From contig JAISYE010000026.1 in the NCBI GenBank assembly GCA_031297485.1, forward strand, positions 1-36,948: a stretch of 36,948 bases of DNA, in the 5' to 3' direction. The stretch comes from Clostridiales bacterium (lineage in GTDB: Bacteria > Bacillota > Clostridia > Lachnospirales > JAISYE01). Under the pieces are notes generated by a model. That model was given only the letters and a program-made list of their open reading frames with translations, did no database searches and was not told the DNA's origin. A program made the translations under genes and the position numbers. How positions within the stretch are numbered: the stretch's first letter is position 1; every line of letters begins with the position of its first letter. Shown one piece after another: positions 17,551-27,051 of this stretch.

Positions 17551-18433
17551 TGGAGAATTCAAACAGGAACTGCACAGGAAACGCGAGGAAATAAACCGGG
17601 CGCTGGACGCATTCCTTCCTGTAAAATATCCGGAAAAACTGTACGAAGCCATGCGTTACAGTCTGCTCGCAGAGGACAGCCCCCACGGCGGAGGCAAACG
17701 GCTGCGGCCCCTGCTGCTGCTGGCGGCCCACGAAGCCGCGGGAGGCGCGGACACGCCCTTGGCGATGGTATTCGCCTGCGCCCTTGAGATGATACATACG
17801 TATTCGCTTATACATGACGACTTGCCGCAGATGGACAACGACAGCCTGCGCAGAGGCAAGCCCGCAAACCATGTGGTGTATGGCGATGCGGTGGCACTGC
17901 TGGCCGGGGACGGGCTGCTTAACACGGCCTACGAGCTTATGGCCCGCGCGGCGGCGGAACATTATTCCGAAAACGCGGTAAGGGCAATGACGGAAATAGC
18001 GTATTCGGCTGGTATAGGCGGAATGGTAGGCGGGCAGGCGGTGGATATTTTATCTGGGAATAAAGCGGCGGACAGTGAGACATTACTATATATGCACCGT
18101 GGGAAAACGGCGGAGCTGTTCCGAGCGGCCCTGTGCGCGGGCGGGCGCCTGGCGGGGGCCGGAAGCGGGCTGTGCGCGCAATTTAGCGCGTTGGGGCTGT
18201 CCCTTGGCCTGGCCTTTCAAATAAAGGACGACCTGCTGGACGTGACGGGCGACGCCTGCGGCACAGGCAAGACATCCTCTGACGAGCGTAACGGCAAGGC
18301 GACCTTTGTAACGTTATACGGCAAGGAAGGGGCCATGCGCGAGCTTACGGCCGCGCGGGCCGAGACCGGGCGTTTGTGCGCCGGGTTAGGCGGTGCGTTC
18401 TTAAAACGGATTATTGATGAGGTGTTATATTGA
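17543..18433 (+). CDS. ispA: Polyprenyl (farnesyl/geranyl) diphosphate synthase
   Basis: GGGKRLRPLL, IHDDLPQMDND, FQIKDDLLD. ATG 17543 overlaps the xseB stop. Confidence 0.93.
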   Translation: MNSGEFKQELHRKREEINRALDAFLPVKYPEKLYEAMRYSLLAEDSPHGGGKRLRPLLLLAAHEAAGGADTPLAMVFACALEMIHTYSLIHDDLPQMDNDSLRRGKPANHVVYGDAVALLAGDGLLNTAYELMARAAAEHYSENAVRAMTEIAYSAGIGGMVGGQAVDILSGNKAADSETLLYMHRGKTAELFRAALCAGGRLAGAGSGLCAQFSALGLSLGLAFQIKDDLLDVTGDACGTGKTSSDERNGKATFVTLYGKEGAMRELTAARAETGRLCAGLGGAFLKRIIDEVLY

Positions 18434-18882
18434 GCGGCTATTTTGGAGAAGTTTTCCACAATTCGGTATTGTTGGTTTCCATAGCTGCATGGTTTGTGGC
18501 GCAGCTGATTAAGCTCTTAATAGAGCTTGCCCGTACCCGGAAGGTTGAGCTTTCTTTGTTTTTAAGCACAGGAGGTATGCCAAGCTCGCACACATCCTTC
18601 GTAGTGGCTATGGGCGCGACTCTTGGGCTTAAGTACGGCTTTGATTCGCCCTATTTCGCCATAAGCGCGGTACTGAGCATGATAGTAATGACCGACGCGG
18701 CCGGGGTGCGCCGCGCCGCGGGTAAGCAGGCCGCGGTTATTAATATGCTTGTGGAAAGTTTGGAACACCAGGGCATAAAGCTGGATAAAAAATTAAAGGA
18801 GCTGCTGGGCCATAGTCCTGTGGAAGTGGCGGCAGGCGCAATATTGGGTGTGCTAATCGCGGTTTTAAGTCACCGGGGGTAA
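18430..18882 (+). CDS. Divergent PAP2 family protein (YuiD/DUF212-type)
   Basis: LSTGGMPSSHTSFVVAMGATLGLKYGFDSPYFAISAVLSMIVMTDAAGVRRAAGKQA. Confidence 0.9.
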   Translation: MSGYFGEVFHNSVLLVSIAAWFVAQLIKLLIELARTRKVELSLFLSTGGMPSSHTSFVVAMGATLGLKYGFDSPYFAISAVLSMIVMTDAAGVRRAAGKQAAVINMLVESLEHQGIKLDKKLKELLGHSPVEVAAGAILGVLIAVLSHRG

Positions 18883-18904
18883 TATTTTAGAGAGGATGTT
18901 GTTC

Positions 18905-20767
18905 ATGAAGTATTTGGATAGCGTAAAAAGCCCTGAGGATTTAAAAAGAATGACAGTGCCCGAACTTCAGGTCCTGTGCCTGGAGCTGCGGGAATTCTTA
19001 ATAGAAACAATTTCTGTTACCGGGGGCCACTTGGCGTCAAACCTGGGGGTTGTAGAACTTAGCGTCGCCCTGCACTATTGCTACAATTCCCCACTGGATA
19101 AGATAATATGGGACGTTGGACACCAGGCTTATGTCCATAAAATTTTAACAGGCCGCATGGGGGCGTTTAACACCCTGCGCAGGCTGGGCGGGTTAAGCGG
19201 CTTTCCCAAGGCGTCCGAAAGCGCCCACGACGCCTTTGACACAGGGCACAGCTCCACGTCCATTTCGGCCGCTTTGGGTTATTGCCTTAGCCGCGACCTG
19301 CAAGGCGGACGCGGCTATGTGGCGGCTGTAATCGGCGACGGGTCCATGACAGGGGGCCTGGCCTTCGAGGGGCTTAACAACGCCGGGCGCGCCAACACTA
19401 ACCTGCTTGTAATATTAAACGACAACCAAATGTCTATTTCCGAGAATGTCGGCGCGCTTCAAAAGTATCTTAACAAGCTGCGTATTGCGCCTTCCTACCT
19501 GAACACAAAATCCGACATCAACAGATTAGTGAGCAAACTGCCGTTTATAGGCGCGGCGCTGCGCAGGGCACTGGAAAAGGCGAAAAATACTTTGCGTTAC
19601 TTGCTTGTGCCCGGCGTTATGTTTGAAGAAATGGGCTTTACATACGTAGGCCCTGTGGACGGCCACAACATGGAGGAACTTATCGGCGTATTGAGCAAGG
19701 TGAAAAATATCCCCGGCCCTGTCCTGCTGCACGTCTATACAACAAAAGGCAAGGGCTACTTGCAGTCCGAGGCCTCGCCCGCCAAGTTCCACGGGGTAAA
19801 CGCCTTTGACGTGGAAACCGGCAAGCCTATTGACGTTAAGCTCTGGGACACATACACCGACGTGTTCGGCAAGGAACTGGTCAAGATAGCCTCCGCCGAC
19901 CCGCGCGTAACCGCCGTAACCGCCGCCATGCCCAGCGGCGTGGGCTTTGACGAATTCAGAAAGGTTTTCCCCAGCCGCCTGTTCGACGTGGGCATTGCGG
20001 AGGCGCACGCCGTGACCTTTGCCGCCGGCATGGCCAAAAGCGGACTTGTGCCTGTTGTGGCTGTATATTCGACCTTTTTGCAGCGCGCCTACGACCAGAT
20101 ACTCCACGACGTCTGCCTTCAAAACCTGCATGTTATTTTCGCCATCGACCGGGCGGGGGTAGTGGGCGCGGACGGCGAGACACACCAAGGCTTGTTCGAC
20201 CTTGCGTTTTTGTCGCACATGCCCAATATGACCATAATGGCGCCTATGAACAAGAAGGAGCTTGAAATGATGCTGCGTTTCGCCCTTAGCCACGGCGGCC
20301 CTGTGGCAATCCGCTACCCCAAGGCCGCGGCTTCGCGTCTCTGGAAGGGGCTGAGGGCGCCGATAATTTACGGCAGGTCGCAGTTAGTGGCCCAGGGCGA
20401 GACGGACGCCGCCATAGTATCCGTCGGCGCTATGATGGAAGAAGCCTATGAAACCTGGAAAATGCTAAAGGCGGAACGTAAAAATCCCGCGCTGTATAAC
20501 GCGCGCTTTGTAAAACCCGTGGACGAGTCCATGCTGCGCGAATTATCCGGCTTTAAGCATGTGTTCTTTATGGAAGACGGCGCTGCCAGCGGCGGATATT
20601 TTTCAAACGCCCTGGCAAAAGCGTCGGAATTAGGCATAAACACGGCGGGGTTTCACGGGTTCGCCTTTCCCGACAAATTCATAGAGCACGGCGAAAGGCA
20701 TGAGATTTTCGCGGCCTACGGCATGGACGCCGGCGGGCTTTTCAAAAAAATATCACGGTGGTTGTAA
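18905..20767 (+). CDS. dxs: 1-deoxy-D-xylulose-5-phosphate synthase
   Basis: GGHLASNLGVVELSVALH, WDVGHQAYVHKILTGR, GDGSMTGGLAFEGLNNAG, transketolase C-domain. Weak RBS; alternative start at 18896. Confidence 0.95.
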   Translation: MKYLDSVKSPEDLKRMTVPELQVLCLELREFLIETISVTGGHLASNLGVVELSVALHYCYNSPLDKIIWDVGHQAYVHKILTGRMGAFNTLRRLGGLSGFPKASESAHDAFDTGHSSTSISAALGYCLSRDLQGGRGYVAAVIGDGSMTGGLAFEGLNNAGRANTNLLVILNDNQMSISENVGALQKYLNKLRIAPSYLNTKSDINRLVSKLPFIGAALRRALEKAKNTLRYLLVPGVMFEEMGFTYVGPVDGHNMEELIGVLSKVKNIPGPVLLHVYTTKGKGYLQSEASPAKFHGVNAFDVETGKPIDVKLWDTYTDVFGKELVKIASADPRVTAVTAAMPSGVGFDEFRKVFPSRLFDVGIAEAHAVTFAAGMAKSGLVPVVAVYSTFLQRAYDQILHDVCLQNLHVIFAIDRAGVVGADGETHQGLFDLAFLSHMPNMTIMAPMNKKELEMMLRFALSHGGPVAIRYPKAAASRLWKGLRAPIIYGRSQLVAQGETDAAIVSVGAMMEEAYETWKMLKAERKNPALYNARFVKPVDESMLRELSGFKHVFFMEDGAASGGYFSNALAKASELGINTAGFHGFAFPDKFIEHGERHEIFAAYGMDAGGLFKKISRWL

Positions 20768-20772
20768 TTGAC

Positions 20773-20806
20773 GTTTCAATCCACATTCGGGTGGGACCCG
20801 AATGAC
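20773..20806 (-). repeat. Solitary 34-nt CRISPR-repeat-like element (family D terminus), copy 2
   Basis: Reverse complement GTCATTCGGGTCCCACCCGAATGTGGATTGAAAC. Stem CATTCGGG/CCCGAATG. Confidence 0.75.
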
Positions 20807-20807
20807 C

Positions 20808-20942
20808 CTAGGACGTGTTTGAAAACTAGATTCCGATAGTCGAGCTTGCTTGACGCAGCGCGAAGCATCGAGCAAGCTCGACTATCATTACAGCGGTTTT
20901 ATTCGAAATTTCGCGCTTTGAGGAATTTTCAAACACGCCTTA
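20808..20942 (+). repeat. MITE-like repeat family A, copy 5 (long form)
   Basis: CTAGGACGTGTTTGAAAACTAGATTCCGATAGTCGAGCTTGCTTGACGC...TTTTCAAACACGCCTTA between dxs and nadK. Confidence 0.85.
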
Positions 20943-20963
20943 ACTGACGAACGGAGAGACGCC

Positions 20964-21827
20964 ATGAATATGAATAGGATTGGGATTGTGCCGAACATAA
21001 ATAAACCCGGCGTATATGAACTGACGCGAGACTTAGTGGACTGGCTCGCTTCAAAGGACGCGAGCGTCCGGCTCACGCCGAAGGCCGCCGCCGCCATGAA
21101 CCTGCCGGACTATGCCGGACGGCGGCTGTATGCGGAATGCGACCTGGCGATAGTGCTGGGCGGCGACGGCACCATGCTGCGCGCGGCGCGCCACGCAGCG
21201 CCCTACGGCACGCCGCTGTTAGGCATAAACCTTGGCACCCTTGGATACCTGACGGACGCGGACAAGGGCGAGGCCTTGACCACCATGGAAAAGGTGCTGG
21301 CAGGCGGCTATAAACGCGAACGCCGTATGATGCTGCAAGGAAAACACCGCTCGGGGCCGGTTTCGGGGCACGCCGGGGTGAAAGTCCCGGAGGACAACGG
21401 CTGCGCGCTTAACGATGTATGCGTGCTGCGCAAGGGTTCCAACCTGGTCTTGTTTGAGGTGCTAGTAAACGGCGAGTATATAAACCTATACCGGGCCGAC
21501 GGCATAATAATAGCAACGCCCACCGGGTCCACGGCTTACAATCTGTCCGCCGGCGGCCCTATTTTAAAGCCTGACGCGGAAATGATTGTTATAACCCCCA
21601 TATGTCCTCATACGCTGTATATGAGGCCGCTGGTTACTTCGTCGGAAGATAAGGTGACAATAAAATGCGGCGGCACCTGCATACTGGCCATGGACGGACG
21701 CAACCGCGCGGCCCTTTCCGCCGGGGATACGGTTATGGTACAAAAGTCCAAGCATTACACTAATATTATTAAAACAAACGCCATGAATTTTTACGATGTT
21801 TTAAGAATAAAGCTGGGTACGCAATAA
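20964..21827 (+). CDS. nadK: NAD kinase
   Basis: VLGGDGTMLRAAR, GINLGTLGYLTD, DGIIIATPTGSTAYNLSAGGP. Confidence 0.94.
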   Translation: MNMNRIGIVPNINKPGVYELTRDLVDWLASKDASVRLTPKAAAAMNLPDYAGRRLYAECDLAIVLGGDGTMLRAARHAAPYGTPLLGINLGTLGYLTDADKGEALTTMEKVLAGGYKRERRMMLQGKHRSGPVSGHAGVKVPEDNGCALNDVCVLRKGSNLVLFEVLVNGEYINLYRADGIIIATPTGSTAYNLSAGGPILKPDAEMIVITPICPHTLYMRPLVTSSEDKVTIKCGGTCILAMDGRNRAALSAGDTVMVQKSKHYTNIIKTNAMNFYDVLRIKLGTQ

Positions 21828-21876
21828 GGGAAGGTATTCGTTAGAGAGTATAGGTTCGCCCTTACACGTTCGTTCG

Positions 21877-22012
21877 CTAAGGCGTGTTTGAGAATTCATT
21901 AGAGCGCGAAATTTCGAATGAAACCGCTGCAATGATAGTCGAGCTTGCTTGACGCTTCGCGCTGTGTCGAGCAAGCTCGACTATCGGAATCCAGTTTTCA
22001 AACACGCCCTAG
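21877..22012 (-). repeat. MITE-like repeat family A, copy 6 (long form)
   Basis: CTAAGGCGTGTTTGAGAATT...GTTTTCAAACACGCCCTAG with GATAGTCGAGCTTGC...GCAAGCTCGACTATC hairpin. Confidence 0.85.
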
Positions 22013-22141
22013 TGGTGTATCCAGCAATATTTTAAAGGAGAAATAAATGTTATTGGCCGATAGTTTTAACCGTAAATACCGCGGAGCCGCTGGCGAACAC
22101 AGTCCATCCCTACTATGATTTATAAGCGGATACACCACTAG
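22009..22141 (+). repeat. MITE-like repeat family B, copy 2 (complete)
   Basis: Perfect TIRs CTAGTGGTGTATCC ... GGATACACCACTAG. Shares CTAG with A6. Confidence 0.88.
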
Positions 22142-22485
22142 TCGGTAACAATAAGTTTTTTACCGAACATCCTTCTCGCGTAGCTTTTCTTCGCGTCCTC
22201 ATCAACCTCAAACAGAACCTTGCCTTCATCATCTAACCCGACAGAGATAAGTGCGGTGAATGTCTTATCCAGAGTTATCGCCTTCCGCACGCCCTCTGCA
22301 GTCTTATCAAGACGTGCCTTAGGGTTATCTACTCGCAACTGGACCTCACAGGCAAGCCCCCTCTTCTTTTCGATGTTCCTCTCCATATCCAACATTTGGC
22401 CATCGTATAACTCCTGAGAATATGTCAAGACACAGGAGAGCCAGCAGATTGCTGGTGTATATCTGTTGCATATCGTCATTTCCAT
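22138..22485 (-). pseudogene. Possible transposase remnant (DDE, IS1634/IS4-like), truncated by repeat B
   Basis: KTFTALISVGLDDEGKVLFEVDEDAKKSYARRMFGKKLIVTD resembles the middle of a DDE transposase. Stop codon TAG comes from the CTAG of repeat B. No full-length ORF. Confidence 0.35.
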
Positions 22486-22843
22486 CTCTTAGACGCCGTA
22501 TCACCTGTCTGCACTTCCAGACTACATCCGGTTTCCTTCCCTACTTCCTCTGGAGACCCGCCTTCCGGCGTTTCCTGCTTTCCTACGGTTTCTATCGAGT
22601 CTTTCAAATTTCTATGACCTACAATCCTTTCATCCTTCATGGGTTCCAAGTTCAGCTTCCCACTTAAAAAAAGAAAACCCACTACTATGAATCGGTCTTA
22701 ATCTTTTGACCTTCCCAAGCCTTAAGTTCGCGCCGATGTGGCAGCACCCCAAGGTTTTAAGTCTTTGGCAAATGTATTCGTCCACGAGTATAATTCGTCA
22801 TTCCTTAAACGCGCAACCGCGCGCAAGCCTGGAAACCGATTAT

Positions 22844-22946
22844 TAGCCTATCCCTTAATAGACAAGAATGCTGATTTTGCGCCATTTCTGCATTTTAGCA
22901 AATCCAGTATTTAAACCATTCTGCTTTATTCAGGGATAAGTCCTAT
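22844..22946 (-). repeat. Repeat family C, copy 2 (short form)
   Basis: TAGCCTATCCCTTAATAGACAAGAATGCTGATTTTGCGCCATTT...GAATAAAG.. inverse match to 333-540. Ends 4 bp from the deoC stop. Confidence 0.75.
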
Positions 22947-22950
22947 GTTG

Positions 22951-23670
22951 TTACACTTCCTTGTTAATATCCACATCCGGCAGCGCGAACCCTTCCGGGT
23001 GTTTTTCCGCTTCCCGCATGATGTTGACGGCGCTGGCCAGGCCAATACCGAACCGGTCGCAGCCAAGCGCCCGCATTTTAAGCAGGGTGTCAAGGCCGCG
23101 GATGCCGCCGGCGGCCTTTATCTTGCAGGCGCCGCCTACCGTGCGCTTCATCAGGGCGATATGGCGCGTTGTTGTGGGAGCTGAGGAAAAGCCGGTTCCG
23201 CTTTTGACATAATCCGCGCCGCAGTCCCGGGCGATTTCACAGGCTTTTATAATCTGCGCGTCATCCAACAGCATGGCTTCAATAATCACTTTTAATGAAA
23301 ATCCCCGGCAGGCCTCGCGGACCGCCCGAATATCCTCAGCCACTTTTTCGTAAAAGCCGCTTTTAAGCCAGCCTACGTTCATGACCATATCAATTTGGCC
23401 GGCGCCCAGGCTTACAAAGTACTTGGCCTGAAACACCTTGTTTTCCGTTGTCTCCTGGCCGGACGGAAACCCCAGCGATGTGCCGAATTCTGTTTCAGTG
23501 CCTTTTAACAGATCGCGCAATTCTTCCGAATAAGACTGCCAAATAAAGGCGCAGCCAAAATCATATTGCTTGCACGCGGCAACCAGCGACAGGAGGTCGT
23601 CATGTGTAGTGTCAATTTTTAGCGCGCTGGCGTCAATGCTGCGCGCAATGTCATGGGGTGTCATAATCAT
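22951..23670 (-). CDS. deoC: Deoxyribose-phosphate aldolase family protein
   Basis: DCGADYVKSGTGFSS, KAAGGIRGLDTLLKM, VMNVGWLKSG. AGGAGG RBS. Confidence 0.88.
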   Translation of the reverse strand: MIMTPHDIARSIDASALKIDTTHDDLLSLVAACKQYDFGCAFIWQSYSEELRDLLKGTETEFGTSLGFPSGQETTENKVFQAKYFVSLGAGQIDMVMNVGWLKSGFYEKVAEDIRAVREACRGFSLKVIIEAMLLDDAQIIKACEIARDCGADYVKSGTGFSSAPTTTRHIALMKRTVGGACKIKAAGGIRGLDTLLKMRALGCDRFGIGLASAVNIMREAEKHPEGFALPDVDINKEV

Positions 23671-23734
23671 TCCAATATCCTCCTAAACGGACAAACCACC
23701 GCAACGGACAAACCACCGTTAGTACGTTCGCCTT

Positions 23735-24976
23735 CTAACTGTGCAGCTCCGCCAGCTTGCCCAGAGACTTTCGCACTTCCTTAAAAAGTTCCCTGTAGGT
23801 CTCGTTATACAGCACGCAGCCCACGGGCTTCTGGCGCAGCATAAGCTCCTCGCAGTTCATACATTGGTTGCAGTATTGGATTTCGTTCTCGCGGCCTTCA
23901 CTTAATTTTAATGGCGTGAAAGGGTCGGAAAAACTCTGGCGGCCAAGGCCAATCATGTCCATCATGCCGTCCCCGATACAGCGCGCGCCCATTGCGAACA
24001 GGGACGAGCGGCCCGGTTCCACGGCCAGCAGTTTGTTGACATTGCCGCGGAAGGGCGAAAAACTGGAGCCTATGACAACTGTTTCGGGCTTTACGGTCTT
24101 TTTGAGAATATCCGCAAACCAAAAATGCAGGTACGAAAGATAGGGCTCGTCCTGAACCGCCTCCATAAAGTTCATGGAAGCGTGAACATTACCCAGGGAC
24201 TCCACAAAATATACCGCGCCCCGTTCCTCCAGACCCTTTACCAGGTCCAGCGGTTCTGTCAGGTCCATTAACGGCGAATCCGGCCCCGCGCTGCCGCACC
24301 CTCCGGGGAAACCTTCCCACAGGGACAGCTTGGAGCCGAGGATAAAGCCCTTATCACTTACCCCGCGCTGTATACGCTCCATTAAGTCATAGGCAAACCG
24401 CGAACGGTTCTCCCAAGGGCCGCCGTACTTCCATGGGCGGTCGTTAAAGGGCCGGAGAATTTGGCTGCCCAGGTATCCGTGGCAAAACTTCAAGTCAATT
24501 CCGTCGGCGCCGGCAGCCTGCGCTATCTTGGATGCCTGAACAAAATCGTCTATTATTTTTTCCGTCATCTCCTCCGTGAGAAGTTCGCCGCCAAAACCTG
24601 GCAGCGGCTTTACTGCCACACGTCGGGAAAATTCGGGGTCGCTTATTTCGCCGGAATGGGTAAGCTGGAATACCAGCAGCACGTTCGGGTTTATTTCTTT
24701 AAGCCTTTTAATCAGGTTCGCCAACGGCTTTTCGTTGCGCGGCATAATCTCCAGTTGGGTCCGGCGAGCTCGGCTCTCGTTTGTTACTGTTATGGCCTCT
24801 AGATCCACAAACCCAAAGCCGCCCTTGTAAAGATTTTCATATCTGCGGCAGGTGAGTTCTGTGGGGTTTCCTTCTTCGTCGGCGTCCACACATTCCATCG
24901 GCTGGGCGAAAAAACGGTTCTGCGCCAGATGGGGGCCGATTTTTATGGGCGACAGCAAAGTTTCTTTATATCCCAT
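23735..24976 (-). CDS. NADH:flavin oxidoreductase / old yellow enzyme family
   Basis: IGPHLAQNRFFAQPMECVDADEEG, GADGIDLKFCHGYL, C-terminal CNQCMNCEELMLRQKPVGC iron-sulfur-like cysteines. Confidence 0.85.
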   Translation of the reverse strand: MGYKETLLSPIKIGPHLAQNRFFAQPMECVDADEEGNPTELTCRRYENLYKGGFGFVDLEAITVTNESRARRTQLEIMPRNEKPLANLIKRLKEINPNVLLVFQLTHSGEISDPEFSRRVAVKPLPGFGGELLTEEMTEKIIDDFVQASKIAQAAGADGIDLKFCHGYLGSQILRPFNDRPWKYGGPWENRSRFAYDLMERIQRGVSDKGFILGSKLSLWEGFPGGCGSAGPDSPLMDLTEPLDLVKGLEERGAVYFVESLGNVHASMNFMEAVQDEPYLSYLHFWFADILKKTVKPETVVIGSSFSPFRGNVNKLLAVEPGRSSLFAMGARCIGDGMMDMIGLGRQSFSDPFTPLKLSEGRENEIQYCNQCMNCEELMLRQKPVGCVLYNETYRELFKEVRKSLGKLAELHS

Positions 24977-24977
24977 A

Positions 24978-26063
24978 TTACACCTCCAAAATTTGACGCT
25001 TGGATATGTCCGGACTCACCAGCACTTTAACAAGGGACTTGTTCTCCTGTAACTCATGCAGTGCCTGCTCCACTTCCTCCAAGGGCACAATCATGGAAAT
25101 CAGCGGCGTCGGGTCTACGCGCCCGTATTCCAGCAGCGTAATGGCTTCCTGCCAGTTGTGGCCGATACCCGCGCAGCTGCCGCGCACCTTCTTTTCCTGC
25201 AGGACAAATTCCACCGGCCGCAGACTCGCGTAATCATCGTCCGCGCAAATTCCGAAAGCCTCTACCGTGCCGCCCCGCCGCACCATTTGAAACACCTGCT
25301 CGTAGGTCTTGCCGGTTCCCACCGCTTCCAGCGCGTAATCAGCGCCCACGCCCTTTGTAAGTCTCATCACTTCCGCCAGAGGTTCCGTCTTGTTAATGTC
25401 AATGACATAGTCCGCGCACATGCGCTTTGCCAGCGCCAGCCTGACGGGGTTGGAGTCAATAACAATAACGGGCGCGGCGCCCCGAAGCCGCGCGAGACAG
25501 CCGTGGATAATCCCCAGGCCCGCGCCTATTATCACAATGCTTGAGGCTACGGTCAGCCCCATTTTATGGGAGGCGCCAAGCACGGCAGTCAGCGGCTCAA
25601 TAAACGCCGCCTGGTAATCGCTTACACTGTCAGGAATTTTATAGATGTTCCGCCAAGGTACTTTGACATATTCAGAATAACCGCCGGAGGTTTCCGCCGT
25701 ATGGATTCCTATTTGCCGGAAATTGGAACACAGCAGCGGCTCGCCGCGCCTGCAGTGATAGCATGTGCCGCAGGGCAGGCATATGTCCGCGCTTACCCGG
25801 TCTCCAGGCGCCAAGCTGTCGGGCACTTCCGCGCCTGTTTCCTCTATTACGCCGAAAAACTCGTGACCAATGACAAGCGGCAGCAAAGCCGCCTCCTCGG
25901 CGTATTTCCCAATATAGGCGCCCCAATCCGAGCCGCAGATACCGCAATATTTTATTTTTATCAGTACCTCATCGCTGCTGACAGATGGGACCGGCACTTC
26001 CTTAAGCGTCATTTTCCGTGGTTTTTCCAATACCATTGCCCGCATAGTACGCATAACCAGCAA
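24978..26063 (-). CDS. Zinc-dependent medium-chain dehydrogenase (threonine/sorbitol dehydrogenase-like)
   Basis: CGICGSDW, GHEFFGVIEETG, CGTCYHCRRGEPLLC structural zinc motif, IIGAGLGIIHG. Confidence 0.9.
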   Translation of the reverse strand: MLVMRTMRAMVLEKPRKMTLKEVPVPSVSSDEVLIKIKYCGICGSDWGAYIGKYAEEAALLPLVIGHEFFGVIEETGAEVPDSLAPGDRVSADICLPCGTCYHCRRGEPLLCSNFRQIGIHTAETSGGYSEYVKVPWRNIYKIPDSVSDYQAAFIEPLTAVLGASHKMGLTVASSIVIIGAGLGIIHGCLARLRGAAPVIVIDSNPVRLALAKRMCADYVIDINKTEPLAEVMRLTKGVGADYALEAVGTGKTYEQVFQMVRRGGTVEAFGICADDDYASLRPVEFVLQEKKVRGSCAGIGHNWQEAITLLEYGRVDPTPLISMIVPLEEVEQALHELQENKSLVKVLVSPDISKRQILEV

Positions 26064-26073
26064 CTCCTTTCTG

Positions 26074-27051
26074 TTAAAACTGGAACAGTTTATCGCTGCG
26101 CCCCTCGTAGGGCGCGTGGATCATTAACGGCCGCAAAAAATCAATGGTTTTTTCCACGCCGTCCGCCCGGGACATAGTGACATCCTCATGCTCATAGGAA
26201 AGCACGCCGTCATAGCCGGCCATATACAGCTCGGTAATTACGCTTTTCCAGTTGATACTGCCCCAGCCGGGTATCCGGAAACGGAAGGAACGGTCCCGCG
26301 CGCCCCAATCCCGCTGCAGCATCCAAAGCCCGCCGCGCGCCATGTTGTGTGGGACGAACTCGCAATCCTTCGCGTGCGCCAGGACTATTCTGTCTCCAAA
26401 CGCCTGTATATACGCGCCAAGGTCAATACCGGTATAAAATAAATTGGCAGGGTCAAAGTTAATGGCAAAAGCTGCGTGGCCGTCGCATAATTTTAAACAG
26501 CGCGCCGTGGTGTGATAGTCATAGATTATGTTGTTGGGGTGCGGCTCAAAGGCTACTTTGACACCATATTCCTTGTACTTGTCAAAGATGGGAATCCAAT
26601 ATCGGACAAACGCTTCTTCTTCTTCCGGCCAGCCGTTGGGATAGGGCCAGTCGTTAAAATGTCCGAAATTGCCCACGCCGGAAAACGCCACTACCGCCGG
26701 TACTTCCAGCATATGGGCTAATTGGGCGCAGCGCAGCATGCTGGCCGTGCCAAAGGCGATCTGCTCGCTGCCGCCGCCGCCGTGTACCCCCGCCAAGTCC
26801 CGCCCGTGAGGGCCGAGCACAAGGGGCGAGTCCGCGTGATTGGATATGCCGGAAATAACCAGACCGGCCTCAGCCGCCATTTTTTTCAGGCGTTTGGCCC
26901 CCTCCGGCGTAAGCGCCTCGTCTACGTCAACCTGCCCGTTGTCCGTATAAGCGGGCAGTTCCACAGCCTCGTACCCATTGGAAGCGGCTATGTTAAACAC
27001 TTCCTCCAGATTCTTTTCCGAATAATTTATCGTGCAAAAACCAATTTTCAT
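26074..27051 (-). CDS. Sugar phosphate isomerase/epimerase (xylose isomerase-like TIM barrel)
   Basis: MKIGFCTINYSEKNLEEVFNIAASNGYEAVELPAY..., VAFEPHPNN, AINFDPANLFY, LSYEHED. Start overlaps the kinase stop (ATGA). Confidence 0.88.
   Translation of the reverse strand: MKIGFCTINYSEKNLEEVFNIAASNGYEAVELPAYTDNGQVDVDEALTPEGAKRLKKMAAEAGLVISGISNHADSPLVLGPHGRDLAGVHGGGGSEQIAFGTASMLRCAQLAHMLEVPAVVAFSGVGNFGHFNDWPYPNGWPEEEEAFVRYWIPIFDKYKEYGVKVAFEPHPNNIIYDYHTTARCLKLCDGHAAFAINFDPANLFYTGIDLGAYIQAFGDRIVLAHAKDCEFVPHNMARGGLWMLQRDWGARDRSFRFRIPGWGSINWKSVITELYMAGYDGVLSYEHEDVTMSRADGVEKTIDFLRPLMIHAPYEGRSDKLFQF

Noticed and set aside
19526-20293. Minus-strand 255-aa ORF antisense to dxs
   Set aside because: Antisense to a highly conserved housekeeping gene, with no family features.
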